Source of the DNA: Ampullaceana balthica
Taxonomy: Eukaryota; Mollusca; Gastropoda; Lymnaeidae
Assembly: GCA_944989445.1 (NCBI GenBank)
Contig: CALYLW010000017.1
Span: 1,064,001 to 1,128,000, forward strand
Reading direction: 5' to 3'
Length of the DNA stretch: 64,000 bases
In this document: in pieces, positions 12,414-24,094 of the stretch
Numbering within the stretch: position 1 is the first letter of the stretch
Layout of the letters: the number at the start of each line of letters is the position of its first letter
The notes under the pieces: generated by a model
The model's database searches: none
Told to the model about the DNA's origin: nothing
The model's input: the letters and a program-made list of their open reading frames with translations, nothing else
Position numbers and translations under genes: made by a program

Positions 12414-13054
12414 ACCTAGAGCAGTGGTTCCCAAAGTGGTCCCTACGGACCCCCAGGGGTCCGCGGAACCGTTCAGGGGGTCCGTGGAAAATTTAAATTG
12501 ATTTGGGGATCCCTAAACAACGTCAAGGGGTCCGCGGAAGGTTTAGTATAAAAATAATAAAATTATGTGTTTTTTATTATTATTACGGAAATTAAAATAA
12601 AGTACAATGAATACTGTAGTAGCGATTTTTAGGTCCTGGGTAAAATAAAGTTGTTTGACCTAGAATACCGAAAATAATTTTATACAGCAACGCAACTATG
12701 TCATGCTGCTACATATAAATGCTAAAAGAGGCGTACATATAATCGACAATCTTTATGTAATGCTGATACGAGATGCATAAACAAATTTTCCCAATCTTAG
12801 GCTAAAAGAAGTATAGTATTGTTAGTTGGAAGTTTTGATATAGTTGAATTTTGTGTTAGGGGCCGTCCATAAATGACGTCAGGGGATTTTGGCCAATTTT
12901 TTACCCCCCCCCCTCGTCACGCGTCGTCACAAAAAGTTAGACCCCCCCTCTAAAAATACGTCACAAAGCTTTGACCCCCCCCCTCCAAAAAACCCACCTT
13001 ATTTTCTATTTGAAAATAAGTATGTTTCAAATCACTTTTATTGTCATTTAAGTA

Positions 13055-13720
13055 TCTATATATATAATTCTCTTCATGGGACCATGCCAGGCAAGTAAGC
13101 AGCAAAAATATGTGCAACCGAGCATGACGAATGACCCTCGCTCGGGTCAACTAAACACAGTTAACGGTTGGCAAGGAAGGTAGTGGAGGGGTGGGGCATG
13201 TCTTGAGACAGCAATGTTTTTTACATTCACTTTCGAAGTTCCTGCACAGTGTGTATGTATTTCGTAGTATGTTGGTTATTACATCCGCCTAGCATGCGGA
13301 AGGTCTTAGGTTCAAGCCCAGTGGCAACATATGTCTTTTTTTAATTTTTAAAAATGTCAATGCCTATTCTTTTCCCCCCTTTCTTAGCAAACATAAACAC
13401 CGCTTCGCATGTCACGGAAAAAAGCTTTGTTCAATGTTATATCAATTCCTTCACCAGGTACCTGTCTGTTTCTATTGGTCGCATATTTCGTTCATGGACG
13501 AAGTTGTTGCTCTCCAACTTGGCTTCATGGCTGTAATATTTGTTTATATATTGTGACGATGTCCTAAATACTTACCAGAAATGCTTCGGTGGTCCCCCAT
13601 CGTTCACCCGCGTTGTTCCCATTTGTTCGTGCTACTGTTTGTGTCCGTTCTCCCCCTCCCTTTTTTTCTTGCACTATCTATGAGGAAGTCTGCGGCGTAT
13701 GCTACGCCGCGGGCGTCTAG
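13055..13720 (+). mobile_element. Non-autonomous Helitron, 666 bp
   Basis: Starts TCTATATATATAATTC after A and ends GGGCGTCTAG before T. The 3' hairpin is perfect: GCGGCGTA-TGC-TACGCCGC, six bases before CTAG. Compared with the 288-bp copy at 7400-7687 it carries an extra middle that includes a tRNA-like sequence. Confidence 0.85.
13257..13330 (+). tRNA. tRNA-Val-like pseudogene inside the Helitron
   Basis: Resembles tRNA-Val: GTAGTATGTTGGTTATTAC (D arm), a 5-bp anticodon stem TCCGC/GCGGA with loop CTAGCAT, then AGGTTCAAGCCC (B box). The loop would read AGC, and the acceptor and T stems pair poorly, so it is most likely a captured, decayed tRNA rather than a working gene. Confidence 0.5.
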
Positions 13721-14103
13721 TTTATTATTATTTAGTGAATGTCTATATTGTAATATCGTAACCCGCGTGAAGCATTTTTTTTCAAAACGTTTAACCGGCC
13801 TTCAAAAAACGAACTGTGTTAACATCCTTAGATTATATTTTATTTTAATGAATACAAATTAAACATTGACTATTAATCATCACGGTTAATGTCTTTGTTG
13901 AGAAAAAAAATATTTTAAAATAATATTTTTAAAATGTATTTTTTTTAAATCCCTCAATTGATTGACGGGCATCCCGTAAGAAAGAAATCGGCGAACAGGG
14001 GTAAATAACCTCATCTGGGGTCAAAAGGGAATTCTTGGGGGTAATGCAGACTCATTTGGGACATATAACATCCACTACAATCCACTTGAACTTGAATTAT
14101 CCC

Positions 14104-15656
14104 TTAACCCGTTGTTGGGTCGTTGGGGCACCATCGTGAACTGCACACTAACACACGCCATTTGTCACGGTCCTGTGCTGCCCTTTGAGAGTCGCTGAAT
14201 GACAGGCCGGTCCACTCAGGTGCCTTATAATATGGTTTTTGCGAGACCTCCAGTTCTAGCGTCCAAGCCTCACAACCATACAAAAAGACTGACATCGCTA
14301 GAGAGCGCATTAGCCGGATCTTTGATCTCAGGGAGAGCTTCTTACTTTGCCAGATGTGCTTTAATTTGCTCAATGCTGCCATTGTTTGGGCTACTCTGGC
14401 AAGAATTTCTGGCTTTGAGCCTTCGTCAGATATTATGGCCCCTAGATACTTGAAGGTGGAGACTTCTTCGAGTTTTTGCCCGTTTATCGGAATCTCGCTT
14501 GTGAATTTACTATTAGCCATGACCTTGGTCTTTTCTGCGTTGATTTCCATGCCGTACGCTTTTGCTGCTTTCTCTAGCTTTGCGAGGAATTCTTTTAGTT
14601 CGTCCTCGCTACCAGCTAGGCCGTCAATGTCATCGGCGAAGCGTAGATTGGTTATACTTCTCCCTCCGATGCTGACTGTTCCGACATGGTCTTCTAGCAC
14701 ATCTGTCATGATCCTTTCAAGGAAGAGGTTGAAGAGGATGGGGGAAAGTAAACATCCTTGTCTGACACCAACAGTGGTCTTGAACCAATCTCCCAGCTTG
14801 CTGTTGAAGAGTACTGCGCTGGTTGCTCTGTTGTAAAGGTTCTTGATCACTTCAACGATGTTTGCATTTTTGTTGAATTTGTGCATCGTTGCCCACAGTG
14901 CCGCATGCCACACTCTGTCGAACGCTTTTTTAAAGTCTATAAAGACATGATAGAGGTCACTCTGGTGTTGGAGATGTTTTTCACAGAGAACTCACAGGTT
15001 AAAGATTTGCTCCGTTGTGCTTCTTCCTGTTCTGAAGCCCGCCTGCTCTTCTGAAATGATTTGCTCTGCTTGTGGTTTCAGTCTGTTCAATATGATCATA
15101 AGCATGACTTTGCTGGGGTGACTAATCAGGCTGATTGTACGGTAGTTCTGACACATCTGTAGTTTACCCTTTTTGGGAGCGTGATAACCAGCGATTGCGT
15201 CCAGGGGGTTGGCCATTGCCCTGTCTGCCAGATCTTGTTGCACATGTTAGTTAGGATGTTTATTACGGGGTCACCTCCTGCTTGAATCAGTTCGCCCGGA
15301 ATGTTGTCCGCTCCAGCTGATTTCCCCTTCTTCAGTTTTTGTACAGCCAGCTCCACCTCGTCGCGGAGAATAGAATGCATGTCTGTGTTTGTTGACTTTG
15401 GGCAGTTGAGCACTGACGCATCGCCTTTGGAGTCTTCATTGTACAGCTCAGAACAGTATTCGGTCCATCTTCTGAGAATTTCTTGTTCTTCTGTGATACA
15501 TTTTGCGGATTTATCTTGTATGGTTGAGATACGACCTTGTTTGGTGGATGTCAAGTCTTTAACAATTTTGTAAGCCTTCCTTGAATTGTTCCTTAGTAGA
15601 TTTTCATCGATGTCAGAGCATTGTTGTTCTATCCATTCCTTTTTTGCTTTCAACAT
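14104..15656 (-). pseudogene. LINE reverse transcriptase, frameshifted
   Basis: Three overlapping minus-strand frames (15656-15126, 15243-14992, 14913-14104) together cover the RT: KGKSAGADNIPGELIQAG, then NYRTISLISHPSKVM and EEQAGFRTGRSTTEQI, then VGVRQGCLLSPILFNLFLE and LRFADDIDGLAG with the FADD catalytic pair. Frame changes between them, including one at the fingers region, mark it as dead. The C-terminal zinc-finger tail of the family is absent. Confidence 0.85.
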
Positions 15657-15856
15657 ATCTTTCCTGATCTTTTTATTGATTTCTCTGTATCTGGGTGCTC
15701 ATTCTGCAGTATTCTTTACGCTCTTAAGTTTTCTTCTTTCATCGCATAGTTCTAGAATATTAGAGGAGACCCATGGTCTTTTAATTGCTCGCTTCTTACC
15801 AAGTACTTCTTTTGCTGCTTCAATTATTGTGGTATTGAAGGTGTCAATGACTAGGT

Positions 15857-16827
15857 CTATGAACCGTCTATGTCCATGTCCGTTTCTGACTCATATAGTG
15901 TGGTGAGTGGAGCAAATTTTCCTCCAATGGTCGCCCTGAAAACTTCTGCGATTTCTGGGTCTTTCAGTTTGTCCAGGTCAAAGCGTAATCGTGGATTGTC
16001 TTGTTTTACTATCTTTTTCAGGTGGAGATGGAAGGTCATCAGCACCAGATTATGGTCACTGCCGATATCTACTCCAGGGAAACTTCTAGTTCTAGCTGTT
16101 TTAATACACGATTTGAATCGTTTTCTGACCAGTATGTAATCTATCTGGTTACTATGTTCCCCGTCGGGGCTGTGCCAAGTCCATTTTCTGGATTTTTTAT
16201 GTTGGCCAATTGTGTTAGCTTGCAGGAGGTTGTTATATCTTGCAAATTCCAGGAGACGAAGTCCTCTATCATTGGTCAGATCATTGCAAGAGCGTCCGCA
16301 AGTATCTGCCCAGTTGGTCCATACATCTACTCCAATCTTCACGTTCCAGTCTCCTTGGACGACGATAATGTCTTTCCTTGGTGTTTGATCCACGATTTCC
16401 TGTACTTGGTCATAGAATGCCTCTAATTCACTGTCCTCGTGTCTGGTTGTAGGAGCATATATCTGTATAATTGTGATATTGAAGGGTGTGGCTTTCAGCC
16501 GAATGGTGATAATGCGGTTGGAGACAGGGCGACATCCAATGACCGAGTTTGTTATATTTTTATGGATGAGGAATCCAACTCCATGTTCATGTCTGTCCTC
16601 CCTGCCGCTGAAGTAGATCGTGTGTCCTTCCTCTGTTGAGAGTTCTCCAAAGCTTTTCCATCGGGTCTCACATAGTCCGGTGACATTCCATTGGTATCGC
16701 TCCATTTCATGCGTCAACTCTTTCACTTTTCCTGTAGCATGTAGGGTTCTTACATTCCATGTGCCAATAATTACGTCGTCTTTTCTTTTGAGGTTGAAAA
16801 TGGGAGTTGCTTGTGGTGCACCAGTAA
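15857..16827 (-). pseudogene. LINE endonuclease domain (APE type)
   Basis: About 320 codons with the APE-type endonuclease order: GTWNVRTLHATGK (about residues 24-36), CETRW, IYAPTT, a GDWNVKIG box, DYILV and the terminal GSDHNLV. These resemble craniofacial development protein 2-like LINE products. The frame enters from the target duplication without a native ATG, so the true N-terminus is lost. Continues in another frame into the reverse transcriptase at 15656. Confidence 0.85.
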
Positions 16828-18224
16828 TACAATCCACTAGATATATTAAAATACATCATGTGTACGTGAACGCTTGGAACATATGCCCATTATTGAACCA
16901 GTTCCTTCCAGAAAATGCATTTTTTTAAAAATTGACAACTATGTAGATTTCTTACCTACGTACTATACGAAGACACCTAAATTCATCCTACTTTCATTTA
17001 TATTGACTCGAGTGACAATAATCTTAATCCACATGACTTGACTGTATCAAGTATCCTTTCGGTTATATTTAAAATTAATGCCTTAAAAACTGAGCTAAGA
17101 AGAAAAGTTGTTTTGTGCTCCTCTCGATTTGCGATGTCAAGAATCTGATGCATTAAATAAAGTTAATGAATACTTGACAACTTTTAAATGAGCTCATTTA
17201 TCATTATATATAAAATGGCCAGGGGCGTTTGACCAAAAACCAACCGAACAATTATATGAAAATTAAAACGTTTATAATTCTATCAAATAGATTCCACCCC
17301 CCCCCCTTTATTTTTAAGAAAAAGGATATTCCGTGTCGTTTTGACTTAAAATATCTACACATAATCCTATTCAGATCATTTTTAGACATTTGTCATGCTT
17401 GTAAAACTCACCATTAGCATTGCTAAGAACGATCCCCCAATTCCCCGAGTCATGTGAGCAGTACCTAGAGTCTGGGGGTTGGGGGGGGTAACGCACACAT
17501 AAACTTGTATATTTTGGGGTAACGGGCAAAAAATTTCGGCGACGGAGCTGCAGTTACATCACAAATGCTTTGATGAAGTTTGATGTCAAAAGTCAACATC
17601 AAACGACACAGTGTAAAAATTTCATACGTTATCTTGTGAGTTCTCAAACTTAAGGATTATAATTATATTTAATTTTCGTCTCTTGATAGCTTACGCCAAC
17701 CAGCGTCTGATGGCCTACCGACCGGCACATTGAGAAGCCCTGATTTAAAATAAAATAAATTGTAAGGGACCAAATATTTCAGTGGAAGTTTTATTTAAAG
17801 TTACCCTTTTGATGTGACGTCACATTTCTTCAACCCCCCTCCCCCTTCGTCACAAAAGTGTGAACCCCAGGAGCGTGACGTCATTTATGGACGGCCCCTT
17901 ATCAGATAGTTTACTTTTGAACTTAAGTAGATTTAATATTTGAATACATTTTAATATCTTTTGAAAACAATATGTTTCACATTTTCAATATAGTAATACA
18001 TTAAGGTTAATTTAAAAAAGTAAAATAAAACTCACAAAGGTATCGTACGTTTTTTGAAAAAAATTAAATAGAATTGTATCCTTCCATCTCACGTCAAATA
18101 ATTCTAAAGGGGTTTACTGCAGCATTCCATTGAAAAGGTTAATTATTAATAGTTAAGTAACCGTTTCAAATAAAACATTTATAATTTATACAATACATTA
18201 CAATTTGTGTGTCCTTTTTAACAG

Positions 18225-19975
18225 ATGAGTGAGCCGAAGAAAAAATGTAGACAGTACAGTGTTGAATATTTGAAGTATGGCTTTATTTCATTACCAGGAA
18301 ATAGCATTTGACCAATGTGTCTTCTGTGAAATAAAACATTGTCGAATGATTCTATGAAACCTCCCAAGCTTAAGGAACATTTAATGTAAATCCATAGTAG
18401 TAAAAAAGATAAAGATTTACCGATTTTTTGAAGCAGTCCAAGAAACATATTTTAAAACGCCATCACTTCAACAACTCATAGGGACAACCATGACGATAGA
18501 CTGCGTGCGTCTTATAATATTTCTTTATTGATTGCAAAGTCTGGAAAGCCACACACGATTATTGAAGAACTTATTTTACCAGCTTTAAGTGAGGTGATAA
18601 GCACTGTATTGAACAAACCAGCTTTTGACATCTCCAAAAAAAAATCAACTGAGCAATAATTCAGTCCAAAGAAGGATTAACGAAATGGCTCAGTGTGTTG
18701 AAAATTCTTTATGTGATTACTTAAAAACATCTGAATTTTCCCTACAGCTTGACGAGTCCACTTTACCAGGAAACGAGGCTTTACTTTATGATTATGTAAA
18801 AGTTGTAAAAGAAGAACACTTTTGCCAAGAACTGTTGTTTGCTAAATGTTTGGATACAGATACAATAAAGTTGAAACGTTATTTACTGAATTAAAAAGAT
18901 TTTTCGATGAAAAAGCTATACTCTTGACTAATATAATTTCTGTTGCTACTGACGTTGCTCCGGCAATGGTAGGAAGACACAGAGGCTTTCTGGCATACCT
19001 GAAACAGGCTGTACCACATGTATGTTCAGTGCATTGTGTCATTCATCGACATGATTTTGTTGCAAAAATCTGAGTTAACGTTTGCATGGATCACTAGATT
19101 ATGTCATTAGAGCAGTTAATAAAACCAAAAGGAATCCCTTCAGTGAGATATTATTTGCTAAACTTTGTTTGGAAAATGATGAAGACTATAATTGTTTACT
19201 ACTTCTCACAGAAGAACGAAGGTTATCTAAAAGTGCTTGTTAAATCGATTTTATGCTATCTTTTATTTAGTGCTGGAATTCCTGGAAGGCAAAGCCAATG
19301 ATTTTGAGACAAATTTAATTAACTCAAAAAATGACACAGCCTACATGACAGATTTATTTGCCAAATTTAACGAAACTAATTTGAAACTACAAGGTGACCA
19401 ATTAAATGTAATCAAAACTAAAAGCGTAATATCTGCGTTTGTTGCAAAACTTTTTCTGTATAAACAAAACTTGGGGAGAGGAGAATGTTCTCAGATTCAA
19501 AATCTCTCGAAATTGCAAAATAGAGATGAAGACTTGTTTACCTACTGTCAACACTTAAATTCATGCAGACCTGAACCAAAGATTTGAAGACATTCTTCAC
19601 TTGGATATTCCCGACTGGGTGTTGAACCCTTTTGCTCGGGGACAAACTCAGATCCCAGACATATAGATGAATCCATAATAATACAGGAGCAACTTATTTA
19701 ATTATCCACAAATGAGGAACTTAAACCAATGTTTGAACAAGGATACCACAAATTCTGGTTACAAAAAGAGATCCCAATTTTATGTTCTGCATTATGGGTT
19801 ATTGTTCAAAAGTTGTTGACTGCTTTCCCGTCTTCCTATTTGGTAGAACAAGGATTCAGTGCCGTTATGAACCTCATCACAAACAAAAGAAACCGGCTAT
19901 ACATTTGTGCTCGTGGGGATTGCATTTACTACTCACAAACATTGAGCCGGACATTAATATACTAATAAAATTATG
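18225..19975 (+). pseudogene. hAT-1 transposase, ZBED5-like, degraded
   Basis: Starts near MSEPKKKCRQYSVEYLKYGF, a BED-finger N-terminus, and is soon interrupted by stops (18300-18480). The middle, 18625-19587, is readable in shifting frames (QLDESTLPGNEALLYDYVKV; HVCSVHCVIHRH). The end, 19729-19965, has the hAT dimerisation motif PSSYLVEQGFSAVMNLITNK. A transposase of this class would cut and rejoin the TIRs at 12422 and 20182. Multiple stops and frame changes exclude activity. Confidence 0.8.
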
Positions 19976-20190
19976 AATATCTCATTAAGTTCATCAAAGT
20001 AATTAATTTTTGTTTAAATTTAACAAAAGTTTAATTTAAATAAATAATTCTTCAACAAAATGTTGTTAATTTAATTATTAAATTTGTATACTATACATTT
20101 ATGTAGCGTTTTCACTTGGGGTCCGTGAACAAGTTTTGACTATAAAAGGGGTCCACGGGTAAAAACAGTTTGGGAACCACTGACCTAGAG

Positions 20191-20738
20191 CGTTTGGCAT
20201 TGAGCAGAACCCCTGGGAGGCAGCAGCCAACAGCCAAGCTTCCTGGCGAAACGGCCCAGCAATGTATGAAACAAATAGGCAAGAGGCTGTCGAGTCAAGA
20301 TGACAGGCCATGGAAGATCGTGCACAAACCCCTCCTGGAGTCATCCCGATCTTCTCTGGTCCGATCCTCTCTCGTCCGATCTGTAGAATCTTTCGGACGA
20401 ATAACAGTCTTATAAGCTACCAACAAACTCACCAAACAGCCACGGCCCTTAAATAGGATGTTGAGGGTCGAACAACATGCACTGCCGGTGTTTAAATTCA
20501 CAAAACATTATTAGTTAACTAGAACGCGTTAAGCGTAGGACGCAATAATCTTCTTTATAGACGGAGCGTATGTAACAGTAACAGATAAAATAAGAATAAG
20601 AACGCACATGCAATGCCGGTGTGTTGGCAAGTGACACAGCGTTCACAGGTCACAGGTATGAGGGCATTGTGCAACCCCTTTGTTACCCTAACTACTGCCA
20701 GGTACCTCTATTCGGAGCTGGATGATCCAAGGCCAAAG
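20191..20738 (+). repeat. Old repeat with LINE/SINE-type tail at 20516-20610
   Basis: The unassigned body is followed by AAGCGTAGGACGCAATAATC and a degenerate (GATAA)n run, the same tail as the CR1 LINE at 52532-55558 and the SINE at 36431-36670. The hAT-1 insertion separates it from related flank left of 12414. Confidence 0.5.
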
Positions 20739-22088
20739 CAGTGGCGGATTTAGGTTTGTCTGCGTGGGGGGGGGGCAGGAGAATTTCAGGGGGCGCCGCA
20801 ATTTTTTTTTATTCATTCACTTAGTGCAAATATTTCTAGGTGCTGAAATAAAATTTATTTGTCTAAATTGCTGGTTCTGTAATGAAGATTAGAAATTTGA
20901 TATGAGATTCACTCTTATTGCTATATTTTATGTTGAAAAAAAACAACAACATTTCTCCTCACTTTAAATGTGAGATTTACTCTAATAAGTTTTCATCTCA
21001 AGAGACTGCTGCAGTCTTAAATATGAAATCTAATGTGTTTTGTTTATGTTACAAACATTTTCAAAGTTGCCCTGTGGCAACTTGCTAGACAAAAAGTAAC
21101 ATCTAGTCTTAAGTAGATATAGTTTATCAATTGAATTTATGAAAATGGTAGTTAATTTGGGAACTGTTATATGTGACAAAATCTAAATTTCTCACAATCC
21201 TTTGTGTTCACTTTCAATTGCTGAATATCATAGCAGACTTTAACATAGAAAACGCAGCATAATATGTTTATAGTCTTTGGGCTAAATAAAACATCTAAAA
21301 TGTTTTGATAATGGGGTAGAATTTGATTTAAAATTTTTATGGCCTCCAATAGTTTGTTGTACTATCTGCAAGATGACTCATCAGTTTGTTCAGCTTGCCA
21401 TAAATAGCAGTGACAGTAACTCAAACAAATAACTAGGTGTTAAATATTATATGCTGCGTTGATCATTCAAAGTACATTATTTAATATTATTTGTGTTTAT
21501 ATCAAACCATTGCAATGAATCTCTTCAATATACAAACCATTTCTTTATATAAAGGAGAGTAATAGGTCACAAATGCAAACAAAATATAATGTATTTTTAA
21601 AAATGTTAATAATTAATAAAAGGCCTAAATAATTAAAGAAATCATTTATCATATATATATTATATGCATAATATGCATATATCATATGTAGGATAAAAAG
21701 ATGAAAGTAAATTAAGAACTTAGTTCCAAAGAGAACACCTTATTTTTTTTCCGAATAAAATTTTAAGAGCTACTGCTTTCAGTTCTTGTAATAGTTTTCT
21801 ATCTGAAAGAATGAAATGAGAATTTTAGCTGGCAAAATAGTTCAGTTTAAGAGCAGGTAATCTGATGCTACAAGTAATGAAAAACACAGAGACTTTGGTG
21901 GAGCGGATTGGTCAGGATTAGTAACACATACACACACACACAAAGAGTGCCAATAATATTATACTTAGGCCTATAAATAAACTAAACAATTTACTTCAGA
22001 ATTTAAAAGAATAATTTTTCATTGGAAGGTTGAGCATCAAACTTTGGTAAAATCAATGCACTTTACACAAACAATGATTTTAAGTTCC

Positions 22089-22165
22089 TTAAATAAACAT
22101 TTAAAACTCTATCAAGAATGCAGGACTAAACACAAACCATGGATAAGCATAGGACGCGATATTCT
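22089..22165 (+). pseudogene. CR1-type LINE 3' end, left half (split by L2)
   Basis: Reads ATGCAGGACTAAACACAAAC...CTTCTGTATA, matching 55468-55526 of the intact LINE. The remainder of the tail, GAAGGAGCGTCTGTAACAG and (GATAA)n, resumes at 24039-24080 after the L2 element. Confidence 0.85.
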
Positions 22166-23849
22166 TCTGTATAACAAAATTGCTAAAATTCGTGATGAAC
22201 TTGATGGAACGTTGTTGCCACCACATGATTTATCTCCTTCTTTTGCTGTGAGGTCATGCTTTGACATGTTCCAGCCTGTTACGGAAAATGAGGTCAAAAG
22301 TATTATTCTAAAATCTAAGCCAACGTCCTGCCCTCTTGATCCCATCCCCACTCCACTATTGGTTGAGTCATTAGATCTCTTACTCCCAACAGTAACTAAT
22401 ATAGTTAATGAAAGTCTAAAATCTGGCACCTTTCCTTCATTATGTAAATCTGCTATTATAAAACCCTTGCTGAAAAAAAAAGGGTTAGACCAAAACAATT
22501 TAAACAACTATCGACCTGTGTCTAATATTTCATTTTTGTCGAAAGTCATTGAAAAACTAGTCTTAAAACAACTTTTTTCTTATCTAAATGACCACACTCT
22601 TCTAAGTCCTAATCAGTCGGCCTATAGACCTTATCACAGCACAGAGACCACTCTGTTGAAGGTAACAAATGACCTCCTGCTCGCACTGGACAGTGGGAAA
22701 ATTTCTATATTGGTCCTCTTAGATCTTAGTGCAGCCTTTGACACTGTCGACCATCAAATACTGCTGAAAATCCTGCAAAATTATTTTGGAATTTCTGGCT
22801 CAGTTCTGGCTTGGTTTCAATCATACTTATCTAACAGATCACAGGTAGTATCAGTAGATGGCTGTATCTCTCACAAAGCTGACTTGCTTTATGGTGTGCC
22901 TCAGGGCTCTGTTTTGGGTCCGGTACTTTTTGTACTGTATACAAGACCACTACTTCTACTGCTCGAAAAGCATTCAGTTAAAAGCCAATCATTTGCAGAT
23001 GATACTCAACTATATACTCACACTGATCCCTCTAATATGGACTCCGCTGTCCAATTGTTGCAGGAGTGCATTGGTGAAGTAAAGTCTTGGATGACGTTAA
23101 GCAAACTCAAGCTGAATGATGACAAGACTGAAGCACTTCTATTTTGCAACAATAAATCACGCAGTACTTTGTCTCTTCCGAAGTCAGTTCACGTAGCCAG
23201 TTCGGATATTCTGTTCACAACATCGACTAGGAATCTTGGCTACATTATTTCTGACAACATGTCTATTAACAACTTCATCAACCACATCTGTCGCTCTGCC
23301 TACACTGCCATTCGTCAGATCAGCTCAATCCGTCATTACTTATCAGTTAGTGCCACAAAAACTCTAGTCTGTGCTCTTGTACTAGCTCGTATGGATTACT
23401 GCAATTCTCTTCTGTCAGGTGCGCCAAAACAATGCATTGAAAGAATACAGAAAGTTCAAAATTCAGCTGCCAGACTGGTGCTCAAGTCAAAAAAACATGA
23501 CCATGTTACTCCACTTCTTCGCTCACTTCATTGGCTGCCTATACAAGCCCGTATTGATTACAAACTGGCCGTTCTCTGTCACAACTTCTTTTCGGACTCA
23601 TGCCCATCGTATCTTACTGAACTTTTGTCGGTCTACTCACCCACTCGCCAGCTACGATCTTCTGCAGACACACGCGTTCTCTCTGTTCCAACAACACGCA
23701 CCAAAACATTTGGTGAAAGGTCGTTCTCTTTTTGTGCAGCCAAAAAATGGAATTCTCTTCCATTACACATACGTGGTATTCAAACAACCAAGTCTTTCAA
23801 GACTGCACTTAAGACACATCTTTTCAAAATTTATTTTCAAAATGGATGA
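22166..23849 (+). pseudogene. L2 reverse transcriptase, open but N-terminally truncated
   Basis: One open frame of about 560 codons: SKPTSCPLDPIPTPLL, NNYRPVSNISFLSKVIEKL, LLDLSAAFDTVDHQILL, YGVPQGSVLGPVLFVLY, SFADDTQLYTH (catalytic FADD) and a C-terminal HWLPIQARIDYKLAVLCHNF typical of L2. The open frame continues upstream to 22044, but those codons come from the CR1 tail into which it inserted. Without an endonuclease it could not mobilise itself. Confidence 0.85.
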
Positions 23850-24038
23850 AACACCATTTCTTGTAAATGATTAACGTAGCTTATGTATAATGTACTGTAA
23901 TTTTGTTTGTTTGTTGTGATATGAAAGTTAACTTAATACTTATAGGTATGTTATTTCTTTCATGTAAAGCGCTGTGAGCCCAGTTCCTTACTGGGATACA
24001 GCGCTATATAAATAATCAATTTATTATTATTATTATTA
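22166..24038 (+). mobile_element. L2-type LINE, 5'-truncated
   Basis: Begins within the RT-linker region, so the endonuclease is lost. After the ORF comes the L2-style tail AAGCGCTGTGAGCCCAG...CAGCGCTATATAAATA, an inverted-repeat stem, then (ATT)n. It lies inside a CR1 tail at CTTCTGTATA/GAAGGAGCG; any target duplication is short and ambiguous (TATA). Confidence 0.85.
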
Positions 24039-24094
24039 TAGAAGGAGCGTCTGTAACAGATAAGATAAGATAAGATAAGAAAGAGCCGTGAGCC

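Larger units (their letters stand above)
14087..16827 (-). mobile_element. RTE-like LINE, 5'-truncated, 11-bp TSD
   Basis: Minus-strand non-LTR retrotransposon flanked by TACAATCCACT at 14076-14086 and 16828-16838. The paralogous sequence near 46813 has a single TACAATCCACTAGAT, an unoccupied site. The 3' end carries a short tandem TTCAAG repeat instead of poly(A), as in RTE elements. Codes for endonuclease then reverse transcriptase, broken into at least four frames. Confidence 0.9.
12860..17898. mobile_element. GGGCCGTCC-ended TIR element, copy 1 (long, interrupted)
   Basis: Inverted ends GGGCCGTCCATAAATGACGT and GACGTCATTTATGGACGGCC. Flanks TTAG/TTAT suggest a 4-bp target duplication with one mismatch. 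Interior segments 13730-14086 and 16839-17898 match 46484-46812 and 46813-48089 of the copy at 46211-48089. Carries the Helitron 13055-13720 and LINE 14087-16827. No transposase; superfamily not assigned. Confidence 0.75.
12422..20182 (+). mobile_element. hAT-1 DNA transposon with nested insertions, 8-bp TSD
   Basis: Ends CAGTGGTTCCCAAAGTGG and, inverted, CAGTTTGGGAACCACTG. Flanked by ACCTAGAG at 12414-12421 and 20183-20190, the 8-bp duplication expected of hAT. The 7.8-kb span is inflated by a GGGCCGTCC element (12860-17898), itself carrying a Helitron and a LINE. A degraded plus-strand ZBED5-like transposase lies at 18225-19975. Confidence 0.9.

Noticed and set aside
12889..13098. Proline-rich small protein
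   Set aside because: It is translation of the C-rich subterminal region of the GGGCCGTCC element, seen in several copies.
13257..13330. Functional tRNA gene
   Set aside because: The acceptor and T stems do not pair well and it lies inside a Helitron; called a pseudogene-like sequence.
14199..16928. Plus-strand frames opposite the RTE-like LINE
   Set aside because: They are antisense shadows of the minus-strand endonuclease and RT.
22044..22165. N-terminal ~40 codons of the 601-codon L2 frame as genuine protein
   Set aside because: The DNA matches the 3' tail of the CR1-type LINE at 55468-55526; the open frame is accidental at an insertion junction.
24050..24085. (GATAA)n as a telomere-like or independent satellite
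   Set aside because: The same short array ends the CR1 LINE and the SINE, so it is the element tail.
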